Positions 11,331 through 25,412 of a DNA stretch of 64,000 bases are shown here, piece by piece. Each line of letters opens with the position of its first letter. The first letter of the stretch is position 1. The translations under genes and the position numbers were made by a program. Origin of the DNA: Prosopocoilus inquinatus (taxonomy: Eukaryota; Arthropoda; Insecta; Coleoptera; Lucanidae); the NCBI GenBank assembly GCA_036172665.1, contig JAYKNF010000024.1, positions 62,001 to 126,000 on the forward strand, read 5' to 3'. The notes beneath the pieces were generated by a model. It ran no database searches and was not told the DNA's origin. It was given only the letters and a program-made list of their open reading frames with translations.

Positions 11331-14300
11331 TAAGTAAGGATCGATTAGATACATCACAGGAACAACGCTAATACGTGTTGTTTCGTTCAAAACTATTTCC
11401 AGCTTCTGCTGCGTCCGAGAACTTCGTATCTCACATCAGAGTTACTGGAGTGCATCGTAACGTCATATAACATGATAGATAAGTAAGGATTGACTAGATA
11501 CATCACAGGAACAACGCTAATACGTGTTATTTCGTTCAAAACTATGTCCAGCTCCTGCTGAGTCCGAGAACCTCGTATCTCACATCAGAGTTACTGGAGT
11601 CCGTTGAAACGTCAAATGACATAGTAGATAAGTAAGGATCGATTAGATATATCACAGGAACAACGCTAATACGTGTTGTTTCGTTCAGAACTATTTCCAG
11701 CTCCTGCTGCGTAGGAGAACTTCGTATCTCACATCAGAGTTACTGGAGTCCATCGTAACGTCAAATAACAAGATAGATAAGTAAGGATCGATTAGATACA
11801 TCACAGGAACAACGCTAATACGTGTTATTTCGTTCAAAACTATTTCCAGCTCCTGCTGAGTCCGAGAACCTCGTATCTCACATCAGAGTTACTGGGGTCC
11901 GTTGAAACGTCAAATAACATAGTAGATAAGTAAGGATCGATTAGATACATCACAGGAACAACGCTAATACGTGTTGTTTCGTTCAAAACTATTTCCAGCT
12001 TCTGCTGCGTCCGAAAACTTCGTATCTCAAATCAGAGTTACAGGAGTCCATCGTAACGTCAAATAACAAGATAGATAAGTAAGGATCGATTAGATACATC
12101 ACAGGAACAACGCTAATACGTGTTGTTTCGTTCAAAACTATTTCCAGCTCCTGCTGCGTCCGAGAACTTCGTATCTCACATCAGAGTTACTGGAGTCCGT
12201 TGAAACGTCAAATAACATAGTAGATAAGTAAGGATCGATTAGATACATCACAGGAACAACGCTAATACGTGTTTTTTCGTTCAAAACTATTTCCAGGTCC
12301 TGCTGAGTCCGAGAACCTCGTATCTCACATCAGAGTTACTGGTGTCCATCATAACGTCAAACAACATGATAGATAAGTAAGGATCGATTAGATACATCAC
12401 AGCAACAACGCTAATACGTGTTATTTCGTTCAAAACTATTTCCAGCTCCTGCTGAGTCCGAGAACTTCGTATCTCACATCAGAGTTACTGGAGTCCGTTG
12501 AAATGTCAAATAACATAGTAGATAAGTAAGGATCGATTAGATACTACACAGGAACAACGCTAATACGTGTTGTTTCGTTCAGAACTATTTCCAGCTCCTG
12601 CTGCGTCCGAGAAATTCGTATTTCACATCAAAGTTACTGGAGTCCATCGTAAAGTCAAATAACATGATAGATAAGTAAGGATCGATTAGATACATCACAG
12701 GAACAACGCTAATACGTGTAATTTCGTTCAAAACTATTTATAGCTCCTGCTGAGTCCGAGAACTTCGTATCTCATATCATAGTTACTGGAGTCCGTTGAA
12801 ACGTCAAATAACATAGTAGATAAGTAAGGATCGATTCGATACATCACAGGAACAACGCTAATACGCGCTGTCTCTTTCAGAACTATTTCCAGCTTCTGCT
12901 GCGTCTGAGAACTTCGTATCTCACATCAGAGTTACTGGAGTGCATCGTATCGTCAAACAACATGATAGATAAGTAAGGATCGATTAGATACATCACAGGA
13001 ACAACGCTAATAGGTGTTATTTCGTTCAAAACTATTTCCAGCTATTGCTGAGTCCGAGAACTTCGTATCTCATATCAGAGTTACTGGAGTCCGTTGAAAC
13101 GTCAAATAACATAGTAGATAAGTATGGATCGATTAGATACATCACAGGAACAACGCTAATACGTGTTGTTTCGTTCAAAACTATTTCCAGCTTCTGCTGC
13201 GTCCGAGAACTTCGTATCTCACATCAGAGTTACTGGAGTCCTTTGAAACGTCAAATAACATAGTAGATAAGTAAGGATCGATTCGATACATCACAGGAAC
13301 AACGCTAATACGCGCTGTCTCGTTCAGAACTATTTCCAGCTTCTGCTGCGTCTGAGAACTTCGTATCTCACATCAGATTTACTGGAGTCCATCGTAAAGT
13401 CAAATAACTTGATAGATAAGTAAGGATCGATTAGATACAACACAGGAACGACGCTAATATGTGATGTTTCGTTCAAAAATATTTCCAGCTTCTGCTGCGT
13501 CCGAGAACTTCGTATCTCACATCAGAGTTACTGGAGTGCATCGGAACGTCAAATAACAAGACAGATAAGAAAGGATCGATTAGATACATCACAGGAACAA
13601 CGCTAATAGGTGTTATTTCGTTCAAAACTATTTCCAGCTCCTGCTGAGTCCGAGAACTTCGTATCTCACATCAGAGTTACTGGAGTCCGTTGAAACGTCA
13701 AATAACATAGTAGATAAGTAAGGATCGATTCGATACATCACAGGAACAACGCTAATACGCGCTGTCTCGTTCAGAACTATTTCCAGCTTCTGCTGCGTCT
13801 GAGAACTTCGTATCTCACATCAGAGATACTGGAGTCCGTTGAAACGTCAAATAACATATTAGATAAGTAAGGATCGATTCGATACATCACAGGAACAACG
13901 CTAATACGCGCTGTCTCGTTCAGAACTATTTCCAGCTTCTGCTGCGTCTGAGAACTTCGTATCTCACATCAGAGTTACTGGAGTCCGTTGAAACGTCAAA
14001 TAACATAGTAGATAAGTAAGGATCGATTAGATACATCACAGGAACAACGCTAGTACGTGTTATTTCGTTCAAAACTATTTCCAGCTCCTGCTGAGTCCGA
14101 GAACTTCGTATCTCACATCAGAGTTACTGGAGTCCGTTGAAACGTCAAATAACAATATAGATAAGTAAGGAACGATTAGATACATCACAGGAACAACGCT
14201 AATACGTGTTATTTCGTTCAAAACTATTTCCAGCTCCTGCTAAGTCCGAGAAATTCGTATCTCACATCAGAGTTACTGGAGTCCGTTGAAACGTCAAATA

Positions 14301-15770
14301 ACATAGTAGATAAGTAAGGATCTATTAGATACATCACAGCAACAACGCTAATACGTGTTGTTTCCTTCAAAACTATTTCCAGGTTCTGCTGCGTCCGAGA
14401 ACTTCGTATCTCACATCAGAGTTACTGGAGTGCATCGTAACGTCAAATAACAAGATAGATAAGTAAGGATCGATTAGATACATCACAGGAACAACGCTAA
14501 TACGTGTTATTTCGTTCAAGACTACTTCCAGCTCCTGCTGAGTCCGAGAACTTCGTATCTCACATCAGAGTTACTGGAGTCCATCGTAAAGTCAAATAAC
14601 ATGATAGATAAGTAAAGATCGATTAGATACATCACAGGAACAACGCTAATACGTATTGTTTCGTTCAAAACTATTTCCAGCTTCTGCTGCGTCCGAGAAC
14701 TTCGTATCTCACATCAGAGTTACTGGAGTCCGTTGAAACGTCAAATAACATAGTAGATAAGTAAGGATCGATTAGATACATCACAGGAACAACGCTAATA
14801 CGTGTTGTTTCGTTCAAAACTATTTCCAGCTCCTGCTGAGTCCGAGAACCTCGTATCTCACATCAGAGTTACTGGAGTCCGTTGAAACGTCAAATAACAT
14901 AGTAGATAAGTAAGGATCGATTAGATACATCACAGGAACAACGCTAATACGTGTTATTTCGTTCAATACTATTTCCAGCTCCTGCTGAGTCCGAGAACTT
15001 CGTATCTCACATCAGAGTTACTGGAGTGCATCGTAACTTCAAATAACATGATAGATAAGTAAATATTGACTAGATACATCACAGGAACAACGCTAATACG
15101 TGTTGCTTCGTTCAAAACTATTTCCAGCTTCTGCTGCGTCCGAAAACTTCATATCTCAAATCAGAGTTACAGGAGTCCATCGTAAAGTCAAATAACAAGA
15201 TAGATAAGTAAGGATCGATTAGATATATCACAGGAACAACGCTAATACGTGTTATTTCGTTCAAAACTATTTCCAGCTCCTGCTGAGTCCGAGAACATCG
15301 TATCTCACATCAGAGTTACTGGAGTCCGTTGAAACGTCAAATAACATAGTAGATAAGTAAGGATCGATTAGATACATCACAGGAATAACGCTAATACGTG
15401 TTGTTCCGTTCAGAATTATTTCCAGCTCCTGCTGCGTCCGAGAACTTCGTATCTCACATCAGAGTTACTGGTGTCCATCGTAACGTCAAACAACATGATA
15501 GATAAGTAAGGATCGATTAGATACATCACACGAGCAACGCTAATACGTGTTATTTCGTTCAAAACTATTTCCAGCTCCTGCTGAGTCCGAGAACTTCGTT
15601 TCTCACATCAGAGTTACTGGAGTCCGTTGAACCGTCAAATAACATAGTAGATAAGGAAGGATCGATTAGATACATCACAGGAACAACGCTAATATTGCTG
15701 TTTCGTTCAGAACTATTTCCAGCTTCTGCTGCGTCTGAGAACTTCGTATCTCACATCAGAGTTACTGGAG
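11331..15770 (+). repeat. Mixed monomer region without a clean HOR
   Basis: About 30 satellite monomers with no simple long period. Local relationships are visible: gcgtaggag at 11,709 is the earliest of the anchors used in the 16-22 kb HOR; gagaaattcg with tatttcac near 12,610 resembles 4.4, 6.2 and 8.0 kb; gtgttttttcg (about 12,270) recurs at 22.8, 28.3 and 61.9 kb; and the aacaatatag form (14,152) recurs at 21,306. One monomer near 15,690 is 1 bp short (aatattgctg). No gene or foreign insert is seen. Confidence 0.7.
13045..13576 (+). repeat. Four-monomer cassette, copy 3
   Basis: The cassette signature is complete, with private changes gtcctttgaaac (about 13,239), aacttgatag (about 13,406), ctaatatgtgatg and gcatcggaac. 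The distance from copy 2 is 76 x 149 minus the 29 bp lost in the inverted monomer, so no other net indel lies between them. Confidence 0.8.
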
Positions 15771-15776
15771 TTCATC

Positions 15777-18610
15777 GTAAAGTCAAATAACATAGTAGAT
15801 AAGTAAGGATCGATTAGATACATCACAGGAACGACGCTAAAACGTGATGTTTCGTTCATAACTATTTCCAGTTTCTGCTGCGTCCGAGAACTTGGTATCT
15901 CACATCAGAGTTACTGGAGTGCATCGTAACGTCAAATAACAAGACAGATAAGTAATTATCGATTAGATACATCACAGGAACAACGCTAATACGTGTTGTT
16001 TCCTTCAAAACTATTTCCAGCTTCTGCTGCGTCCGAGAACTTCGTATCTCACATCAGAGTTACTGGAGTGCATCGTAACGTCATATAACATGATAGATAA
16101 GTAAGGATTGACTAGATACATCACAGGAACAACGCTAATACGTGTTATTTCGTTCAAAACTATTTCCAGCTCCTGCTGAGTCCGAGAACCTCGTATCTCA
16201 CATCAGAGTTACTGGAGTCCGTTGAAACGTCAAATAACATAGTAGATAAGTAAGGATCGATTAGATACATCACAGGAACAACGCTAATACGTGTTGTTTC
16301 TTTCAGAACTATTTCCAGCTCCTGCTGCGTAGGAGAACTTCGTATCTCACATCAGAGTTACTGGAGTCCATCGTAACTTCAAATAACATGATAGATAAGT
16401 AAGGATCGATTAGATACATCACAGGAACAACGCTAATACGTGTTATTTCGTTCAAAAATATTTCCAGCTCCTGCTGAGTCCGAGAACTTCGTATCTCACA
16501 TCAGAGTTACTGGAGTGCATCGTAACGTCAAACAACATGATAGATAAGTAAGGATCGATTAGATACATCACAGGAACAACGCTAATACGTGTTATTTCGT
16601 TCAAAACTATTTCCAGCTCCTGCTGAGTCCGAGAACATCGTATCTCACATCAGAGTTACTGGGGTCCGTTGAAACGTCAAATAACATAGTAGATAAGTAA
16701 GAATCGATTAGATACATCACAGGAACAACGCTAATACGTGTTGTTTCGTTCAAAACTATTTCCAGCTTCTGCTGCGTCCGAAAACTTCGTATCTCAAATC
16801 AGAGTTACAGGAGTCCATCGTAACGTCAAATAACAAGATAGATAAGTAAGGATCGATTAGATACATCACAGGAACAACTCTAATACGTGTTGTTTCGTTC
16901 AAAACTATTTCCAGCTCCTGCTAAGACCGAGAAATTCGTATCTCACATCAGAGTTACTGGAGTCCGTTGAAACGTCAAATAACATAGTAGATAAGTAAGG
17001 ATCGATTAGATACATCACAGCAACAACGCTAATACGTGTTGTTTCGTTCAAAACTATTTCCAGGTTCTGCTGAGTCCGAAAACTTCGTATCTCACATCAG
17101 AGTTACTGGAGTCGATCGTAAAGTCAAACAACATGATAGATAAGTAAGGATCGATTAGATACATCACAGGAACAACGCTAATACGTGTTATTTCGTTCAA
17201 AACTATTTCCAGCTCCTGCTAAGTCCGAGAAATTCGTATCTCACATCAGAGTTACTGGAGTCCGTTGAAACGTCAAATAACATAGTAGATAAGTAAGGAT
17301 CGATTAGATACATCACAGCAACAACGCTAATACGTGTTGTTTCGTTCAAAACTATTTCCAGGTTCTGCTGCGTCCGAGAACTTCGTATCTCACATCAGAG
17401 TTACTGGAGTGCATCGTAACGTCAAATAACAAGATAGATAAGTAAGGATCGATTAGATACATCACAGGAACAACGCTAATACGTGTTATTTCGTTCAAAA
17501 CTACTTCCAGCTCCTGCTGAGTCCGAGAACTTCGTGTCTCACATCAGAGTTACTGGAGTCCATCGTAAAGTCAAATTACATGATAGATAAGTAAGGATCG
17601 ATTAGATACATCACAGGAACAACGCTAATACGTGTTGTTTCGTTCAAAACTATTTCCAGCTTCTGCTGCGTCCGAGAACTTCGTATCTCACATCAGAGTT
17701 ACTGGAGTCCGTTGAAACGTCAAATAACATAGTAGATAAGTAAGGATCGATTAGATACATCACAGGAACAACGCTAATACGTGTTGTATCGTTCAAAACT
17801 ATTTCCAGCTTCTGCTGCGTCCGAAAACTTCGTATCTCACATCAGAGTTACTGGAGTCCGTTGAAACGTCAAATAACATAGTAGATAAGTAAGGATCGAT
17901 TCGATACATCACAGGAACAACGCTAATACGCGCTGTCTCGTTCAGAACTATTTCCAGCTTCTGCTGCGTCTGAGAACTTCGTATCTCACATCAGAGTTAC
18001 TGGAGTCCGTTGAAACGTCAAATAACATAGTAGATAAGTAAGGATCGATTCGATACATCACAGGAACAACGCTAATACGCTCTGTCTCGTTCAGAACTAT
18101 TTCCAGCTTCTGCTGCGTCTGAGAACTTCGTATCTCACATCAGAGTTACTGGAGTCCGTTGAAACGTCAAATAACATAGTAGATAAGTAAGGATCGATTA
18201 GATACATCACAGGAACAACGCTAGTACGTGTTATTTCGTTCAAAACTATTTCCAGCTCCTGCTAAGTCCGAGAAATTCGTATCTCACATCAGAGTTACTG
18301 GAGTCCGTTGAAACGTCAAATAACATAGTAGATAAGTAAGGATCGATTAGATACATCACAGCAACAACGCTAATACGTGTTGTTTCCTTCAAAACTATTT
18401 CCAGGTTCTGCTGCGGCCGAGAACTTCGTATCTCACATCAGAGTTACTGGAGTGCATCGTAACGTCAAATAACAAAATAGATAAGTAAGGATCGATTAGA
18501 TACATCACAGGAACAACGCTAATACGTGTTATTCCGTTCAAGACTACTTCCAGCTCCTGCTGAGTCCGAGAACTTCGTATCTCACATCAGAGTTACTGGA
18601 GTCCATCGTA
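15777..18610 (+). repeat. 19-mer HOR, copy 1
   Basis: The anchors gcgtaggag (16,327 and 19,161) and aacgtgatg with ttcataac (15,841 and 18,675) are 2,834 bp apart in both cases, which is 19 x 149 plus a 3-bp gain at about 18,610. The marker order in between is the same: ggattgactag, the gaacctcg form, aagaatcg, gctaagaccgag, gtcgatcg. Confidence 0.8.
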
Positions 18611-18622
18611 GTAGAGTCAAAT
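18608..18622 (+). other. 3-bp gain at a HOR unit boundary
   Basis: Here the monomer reads catcgtagtagagtc where others read catcgtaaagtc, a net gain of 3 bp. The flanks belong to different monomer forms: the left resembles the unit end and the right the unit start near 15,777. It is plausibly the scar of an exchange or end joining that created the tandem copy (inference). Confidence 0.6.
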
Positions 18623-21600
18623 AACATAGTAGATAAGTAAGGATCGATTAGATACATCACAGGAACGACGCTAAAACGTGATGTTTCGTTCATAACTATT
18701 TCCAGTTTCTGCTGCGTCCGAGAACTTGGTATCTCACATCAGAGTTACTGGAGTGCATCGTAACGTCAAATAACAAGACAGATAAGTAAGGATCGATTAG
18801 ATACATCACAGGAACAACGCTAATACGTGTTGTTTCCTTCAAAACTATTTCCAGCTTCTGCTGCGTCCGAGAACTTCGTATCTCACATCAGAGTTACTGG
18901 AGTGCATCGTAACGTCATATAACATGATAGATAAGTAAGGATTGACTAGATACATCACAGGAACAACGCTAATACTTGTTATTTCGTTCAAAACTATTTC
19001 CAGCTCCTGCTGAGTCCGAGAACCTCGTATCTCACATCAGAGTTACTGGAGTCCGTTGAAACGTCAAATAACATAGTAGATAAGTAAGGATCGATTAGAT
19101 ACATCACAGAAACAACGCTAATACGTGTTGTTTCGTTCAGAACTATTTCCAGCTCCTGCTGCGTAGGAGAACTTCGTATCTCACATCAGAGTTACTGGAG
19201 TCCATCGTAACTTCAAATAACATGATAGATAAGTAAGGATCGATTAGATACATCACAGGAATAACGCCAATACGTGTTGTTTCGTTCAAAACTATTTCCA
19301 GCTCCTGCTGAGTCCGAGAACTTCGTATCTCACATCAGAGTTACTGGAGTGCATCGTAACGTCAAACAACATGATAGATAAGTAAGGATCGATTAGATAC
19401 ATCACAGGAACAACGCTAATACGTGTTATTTCGTTCAAAACTATTTCCAGCTCCTGCTGAGTCCGAGAACCTCGTATCTCACATCAGAGTTACTGGGGTC
19501 CGTTGAAACGTCAAATAACATAGTAGATAAGTAAGAATCGATTAGATACATCACAGGAACAACGCTAATACGTGTTGTTTCGTTCAAAACTATTTCCAGC
19601 TTCTGCTGCGTCCGAAAACTTCGTATCTCAAATCAGAGTTACAGGAGTCCATCGTAACGTCAAATAACAAGATAGATAAGTAAGGATCGATTAGATACAT
19701 CACAGGAACAACGCTAATACGTGTTGTTTCGTTCAAAACTATTTCCAGCTCCTGCTAAGACCGAGAAATTCGTATCTCACATCAGAGTTACTGGAATCCG
19801 TTGAAACGTCAAATAACATAGTAGATAAGTAAGGATCGATTAGATACATCACAGCAACAACGCTAATACGTGTTGTTTCGTTCAAAACTATTTCCAGGTT
19901 CTGCTGAGTCCGAAAACTTCGTATCTCACATCAGAGTTACTGGAGTCGATCGTAAAGTCAAACAACATGATAGATAAGTAAGGATCGATCAGATACATCA
20001 CAGGAACAACGCTAATACGTGTTATTTCGTTCAAAACTATTTCCAGCTCCTGCTAAGTCCGAGAAATTCGTATCTCACATCAGAGTTACTGGAGTCCGTT
20101 GAAACGTCAAATAACATAGTAGATAAGTAAGGATCGATTAGATACATCACAGCAACAACGCTAATACGTGTTGTTTCGTTCAAAACTATTTCCAGGTTCT
20201 GCTGCGTCCGAGAACTTCGTATCTCACATCAGAGTTACTGGAGTGCATCGTAACGTCAAATAACAAGATAGATAAGTAAGGATCGATTAGATACATCACA
20301 GGAACAACGCTAATACGTGTTATTTCGTTCAAGACTACTTCCAGCTCCTGCTGAGTCCGAGAACTTCGTATCTCACATCAGAGTTACTGGAGTCCATCGT
20401 AAAGTCAAATAACATGATAGATAAGTAAGGATCGATTAGATACATCACAGGAACAACGCTAATACGTGTTGTTTCGTTCAAAACTATTTCCAGCTTCTGC
20501 TGCGTCCGAGAACTTCGTATCTCACATCAGAGTTACTGGAGTCCGTTGAAACGTCAAATAACATAGTAGATAAGTAAGGATCGATTAGATACATCACAGG
20601 AACAACGCTAATACGTGTTGTTTCGTTCAAAACTATTTCCAGCTCCTGCTGAGTCCGAGAACTTCGTATCTCACATCAGAGTTACTGGAGTGCATCGTAA
20701 CGTCAAATAACAAGACAGATAAGTAAGGATCGATTAGATACATCACAGGAACAACGATAATACGTGTTGTATCGTTCAAAACTATTTCCAGCTTCTGCTG
20801 CGTCCGAAAACTTCGTATCTCACATCAGAGTTACTGGAGTCCGTTGAAACGTCAAATAACATAGTAGATAAGTAAGGATCGATTCGATACATCACAGGAA
20901 CAACGCTAATACGCGCTGTCTCGTTCAGAACTATTTCCAGCTTCTGCTGCGTCTGAGAACTTCGTATCTCACATCAGAGTTACTGGAGTCCGTTGAAACG
21001 TCAAATAACATAGTAGATAAGTAAGGATCGATTCGATACATCACAGGAACAACGCTAATACGCGCTGTCTCGTTCAGAACTATTTCCAGCTTCTGCTGCG
21101 TCTGAGAACTTCGTATCTCACATCAGAGTTACTGGAGTCCGTTGAAACGTCAAATAACATAGTAGATAAGTAAGGATCGATTAGATACATCACAGGAACA
21201 ACGCTAGTACGTGTTATTTCGTTCAAAACTATTTCCAGCTCCTGCTGAGTCCGAGAACTTCGTATCTCACATCAGAGTTACTGGAGTCCGTTGAAACGTC
21301 AAATAACAATATAGATAAGTAAGGATCGATTAGATACATCACAGGAACAACGCTAATACGTGTTATTTCGTTCAAAACTATTTCCAGCTCCTGCTAAGTC
21401 CGAGAAATTCGTATCTCACATCAGAGTTACTGGAGTCCGTTGAAACGTCAAATAACATAGTAGATAAGTAAGGATCGATTAGATACATCACAGCAACAAC
21501 GCTAATACGTGTTGTTTCCTTCAAAACTATTTCCAGGTTCTGCTGCGGCAGAGAACTTCGTATCTCACATCAGAGTTACTGGAGTGCATCGTAACGTCAA

Positions 21601-21741
21601 ATAACAAAATAGATAAGTAAGGATCGATTAGATACATAACAGGAACAACGCTAATACGTGTTATTTCGTTCAAGACTACTTCCAGCTCCTGCTGAGTCCG
21701 AGAACTTCGTATCTCACATCAGAGTTACTGGAGTCCATCGT
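18611..21741 (+). repeat. HOR copy 2, with two extra monomers
   Basis: It follows copy 1 at +2,834 bp up to about 20.6 kb. It then runs one monomer longer (gttgtatcg at 17,781 and 20,764, spacing 2,983) and a second monomer longer after an aacaatatag unit (gctaag form near 18,258 and 21,390). The gctgcggc state near 18,413 and 21,545 confirms the alignment. HOR length therefore varies by whole monomers. Confidence 0.75.
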
Positions 21742-22720
21742 AAAGTCAAATAACATGATAGATAAGTAAGGATCGATTAGATACATCACAGGAACAACGC
21801 TAATACGTGTTGTTTCCTTCAAAACTATTTCCAGCTTCTGCTGCGTCCGAGAACTTCGTATCTCACATCAGAGTTACTGGAGTGCATCGTAACGTCATAT
21901 AACATGATAGATAAGTAAGGATTGACTAGATACATCACAGGAACAACGCTAATACGTGTTATTTCGTTCAAAACTATTTCCAGCTCCTGCTGAGTCCGAG
22001 AACCTCGTATCTCACATCAGAGTTACTGGAGTCCGTTGAAACGTCAAATAACATAGTAGATAAGTAAGGATCGATTAGATACATCACAGGAACAACGCTA
22101 ATACGTGTTGTTTCGTTCAGAACTATTTCCAGCTCCTGCTGCGTAGGAGAACTTCGTATCTCACATCAGAGTTACTGGAGTCCATCGTAACTTCAAATAA
22201 CATGATAGATAAGTAAGGATCGATTAGATACATCACAGGAACAACGCTAATACGTGTTATTTCGTTCAAAACTATTTCCAGCTCCTGCTGAGTCCGAGAA
22301 CTTCGTATCTCACATCAGAGTTACTGGAGTGCATCGTAACGTCAAACAACATGATAGATAAGTAAGGATCGATTAGATACATCACAGGAACAACGCTAAT
22401 ACGTGTTATTTCGTTCAAAACTATTTCCAGCTCCTGCTGAGTCCGAGAACCTCGTATCTCACATCAGAGTTACTGGGGTCCGTTGAAACGTCAAATAACA
22501 TAGTAGATAAGTAAGAATCGATTAGATACATCACAGGAACAACGCTAATACGTGTTGTTTCGTTCAAAACTATTTCCAGCTTCTGCTGCGTCCGAAAGCT
22601 TCGTATCTCAAATCAGAGTTACAGGAGTCCATCGTAACGTCAAATAACAAGATAGATAAGTAAGGATCGATTAGATACATCACAGGAACAACGCTAATAC
22701 GTGTTGTTTCGTTCAAAACT
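21742..22720 (+). repeat. HOR copy 3 (partial)
   Basis: It matches 18.8-19.7 kb at exactly 2,980 bp (gcgtaggag at 19,161 and 22,141), including gtttccttc, ggattgactag and aagaatcg. It diverges at about 22,730, where copy 2 has gctaagaccgag and this one gctgcgtccgag. Confidence 0.75.
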
Positions 22721-23740
22721 ATTTCCAGCTCCTGCTGCGTCCGAGAACTTCGTATCTCACATCAGAGTTACTGGAGTCCGTTGAAACGTCAAATAACATA
22801 TTAGATAAGTAAGGATCGATTAGATACATCACAGGAACAACGCTAATACGTGTTTTTTCGTTCAAAACTATTTCCAGGTCCTGCTGAGTCCGAGAACCTC
22901 GTATCTCACATCAGAGTTACTGGTGTCCATCATAACGTCAAACAACATGATAGATAAGTAAGGATAGATTAGATACATCACAGCAACAACGCTAATACGT
23001 GTTGTTTCGTTCAAAACTATTTCCAGGTTCTGCTGCGTCCGAGAACTTCGTATCTCACATCAGAGTTACTGGAGTCCATCGTAACGTCAAACAACATGAT
23101 AGATAAGTAAGGATCGATTAGATGCATCACAGGAACAAGCTAATACGTGTTATTTCGTTCAAAACTATTTCCAGCTCCTGCTGAGTCCGAGAACTTCGTA
23201 TCTCACATCAGAGTTACTGGAGTCCGTTGAAATGTCAAATAACATAGTAGATAAGTAAGGATCGATTAGATACTACACAGGAACAACGCTAATACGTGTT
23301 GTTTCGTTCAGAACTATTTCCAGCTCCTGCTGCGTCCGAGAGATTCGTATTTCACATCAAAGTTACTGGAGTCCATCGTAAAGTCAAATAACATGATAGA
23401 TAAGTAAGGATCGATTAGATACATCACAGGAACAACGCTAATACGTGTAATTTCGTTCAAAACTATTTCCAGCTCCTGCTGAGTCCGAGAACTTCGTATC
23501 TCATATCATAGTTACTGGAGTCCGTTGAAACGTCAAATAACATAGTAGATAAGTAAGGATCGATTAGATACATCACAGGAATAACGCTAATACGTGTTGT
23601 TTCGTTCAGAACTATTTCCAGCTCCTGCTGCGTCCGACAACTTCGTATCTCACATCAGAGTTACTGGTGTCCATCGTAACGTCAAACAACATGATAGATA
23701 AGTAAGGATCGATTAGATACATCACAGGAACAACGCTAAT
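22721..23740 (+). repeat. Segment duplicated 5.5 kb downstream
   Basis: It shares an ordered set of rare states with 28,231-29,245: gtgttttttcg, catcataacg, aggatagatt (22,961 and 28,471), a 1-bp deletion giving gaacaagct (23,131 and about 28,650), and gagagattcg with tatttcac. The spacing is 5,510 bp = 37 x 149 minus 3, the 3 bp being accounted for by small deletions in between. Confidence 0.8.
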
Positions 23741-23773
23741 ATGTGTTATTTCGTTCGAAACTATTTCCAGCTA

Positions 23774-24305
23774 TTGCTGAGTCCGAGAACTTCGTATCTC
23801 ACATCAGAGTTACTGGAGTCCGTTGAAACGTCAAATAACATAGTAGATAAGTATGGATCGATTAGATACATCACAGGAACAACGCTAATACGTGTTGTTT
23901 CGTTCAAAACTATTTCCAGCTTCTGCTGCGTCCGAGAACTTCGTATCTCACATCAGAGTTACTGGAGTCCGTTGAAACGTCAAATAACATAGTAGATAAG
24001 TAAGGATCGATTCGATACATCACAGGAACAACGCTAATACGCGCTGTCTCGTTCAGAACTATTTCCAGCTTCTGATGCGTCTGAGAACTTCGTATCTCAC
24101 ATCAGAGTTACTGGAGTCCATCGTAAAGTCAAATAACATGATAGATAAGTAAGGATCGATTAGATACAACACAGGAACGACGCTAATACGTGATGTTTCG
24201 TTCAAAAATATTTCCAGCTTCTGCTGCGTCCGAGAACTTCGTATCTCACATCAGAGTTACTGGAGTGCATCGTAACGTCAAATAACAAGACAGATAAGTA
24301 AGGAT
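23774..24305 (+). repeat. Four-monomer cassette, copy 4
   Basis: The cassette signature is complete. In the monomer before it an atatgtg change lengthens the chance open frame at its 5' end to 83 codons (from 23,741), still without coding character. Confidence 0.8.
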
Positions 24306-25412
24306 CGATTAGATACATCACAGGAACAACGCTAATACGTGTTATTTCGTTCAAAACTATTTCCAGCTCCTGCTGAGTCCGAGAACTTCGTATCTCACAT
24401 CAGAGTTACTGGAGTCCGTTGAAACGTCAAATAACATAGTAGATAAGTAAGGATCGATTAGATACATCACAGGAACAACGCTAATACGCGCTGTCTCGTT
24501 CAGAACTATTTCCAGCTTCTGCTGCGTCTGAGAACTTCGTATCTCACATCAGAGTTACTGGAGTCCATCGTAAAGTCAAATAACATGATAGATAAGTAAG
24601 GATCGATTAGATACAACACAGGAACGACGCTAATACGTGATGTTTCGTTCAAAAATATTTCCAGCTTCTGCTGCGTCCGAGAACTTCGTATCTCACATCA
24701 GAGTTATTGGAGTGCATCGTAACGTCAAATAACAAGACAGATAAGTAAGGATCGATTAGATACATCACAGGAACAACGTTAATACGTGTTGTTTCGTTCA
24801 AAACTATTTCCAGCTTCTGCTGCGTCCGAAAACATCGTATCCCAAATCAGAGTTACAGGAGTCCATCGTAACGTCAAATAACAAGATAGATAAGTAAGGA
24901 TCGATTAGATACATCACAGGAACAACGCTGATAGGTGTTATTGCGTTCAGAACTATTTCCAGCTCATGCTGAGTCCGAGAACTTCGTATCTCCCATCAGA
25001 GTTACTGGAGTCCATCGTAAAGTCAAATAACATGATAGATAAGTAAGGATCGATTAGATACATCACAGGAACAACGCTAATACGTGTTATTTCGTTCAAA
25101 ACTATTTCCAGCTCCTGCTGAGTCCGAGAACTTCGTATCTCACATCAGAGTTACTGGAGTGCATCGTAACGTCAAATAACAAGACAGATAAGTAAGGATC
25201 GATTAGATACATCACAGGAACAACGCTAATACGTGTTGTATCGTTCAAAACTATTTCCAGCTTCTGCTGCGACCGAAAATTTCGTATCCCAAATCAGAGT
25301 TACAGGAGTCCATCGTAACGTCAAATAACAAGATAGATAAGTAAGGATCGATTAAATACATCACAGGAACAACGCTAATAGGTGTTATTTCGTTCAAAAC
25401 TATTTCCAGCTA

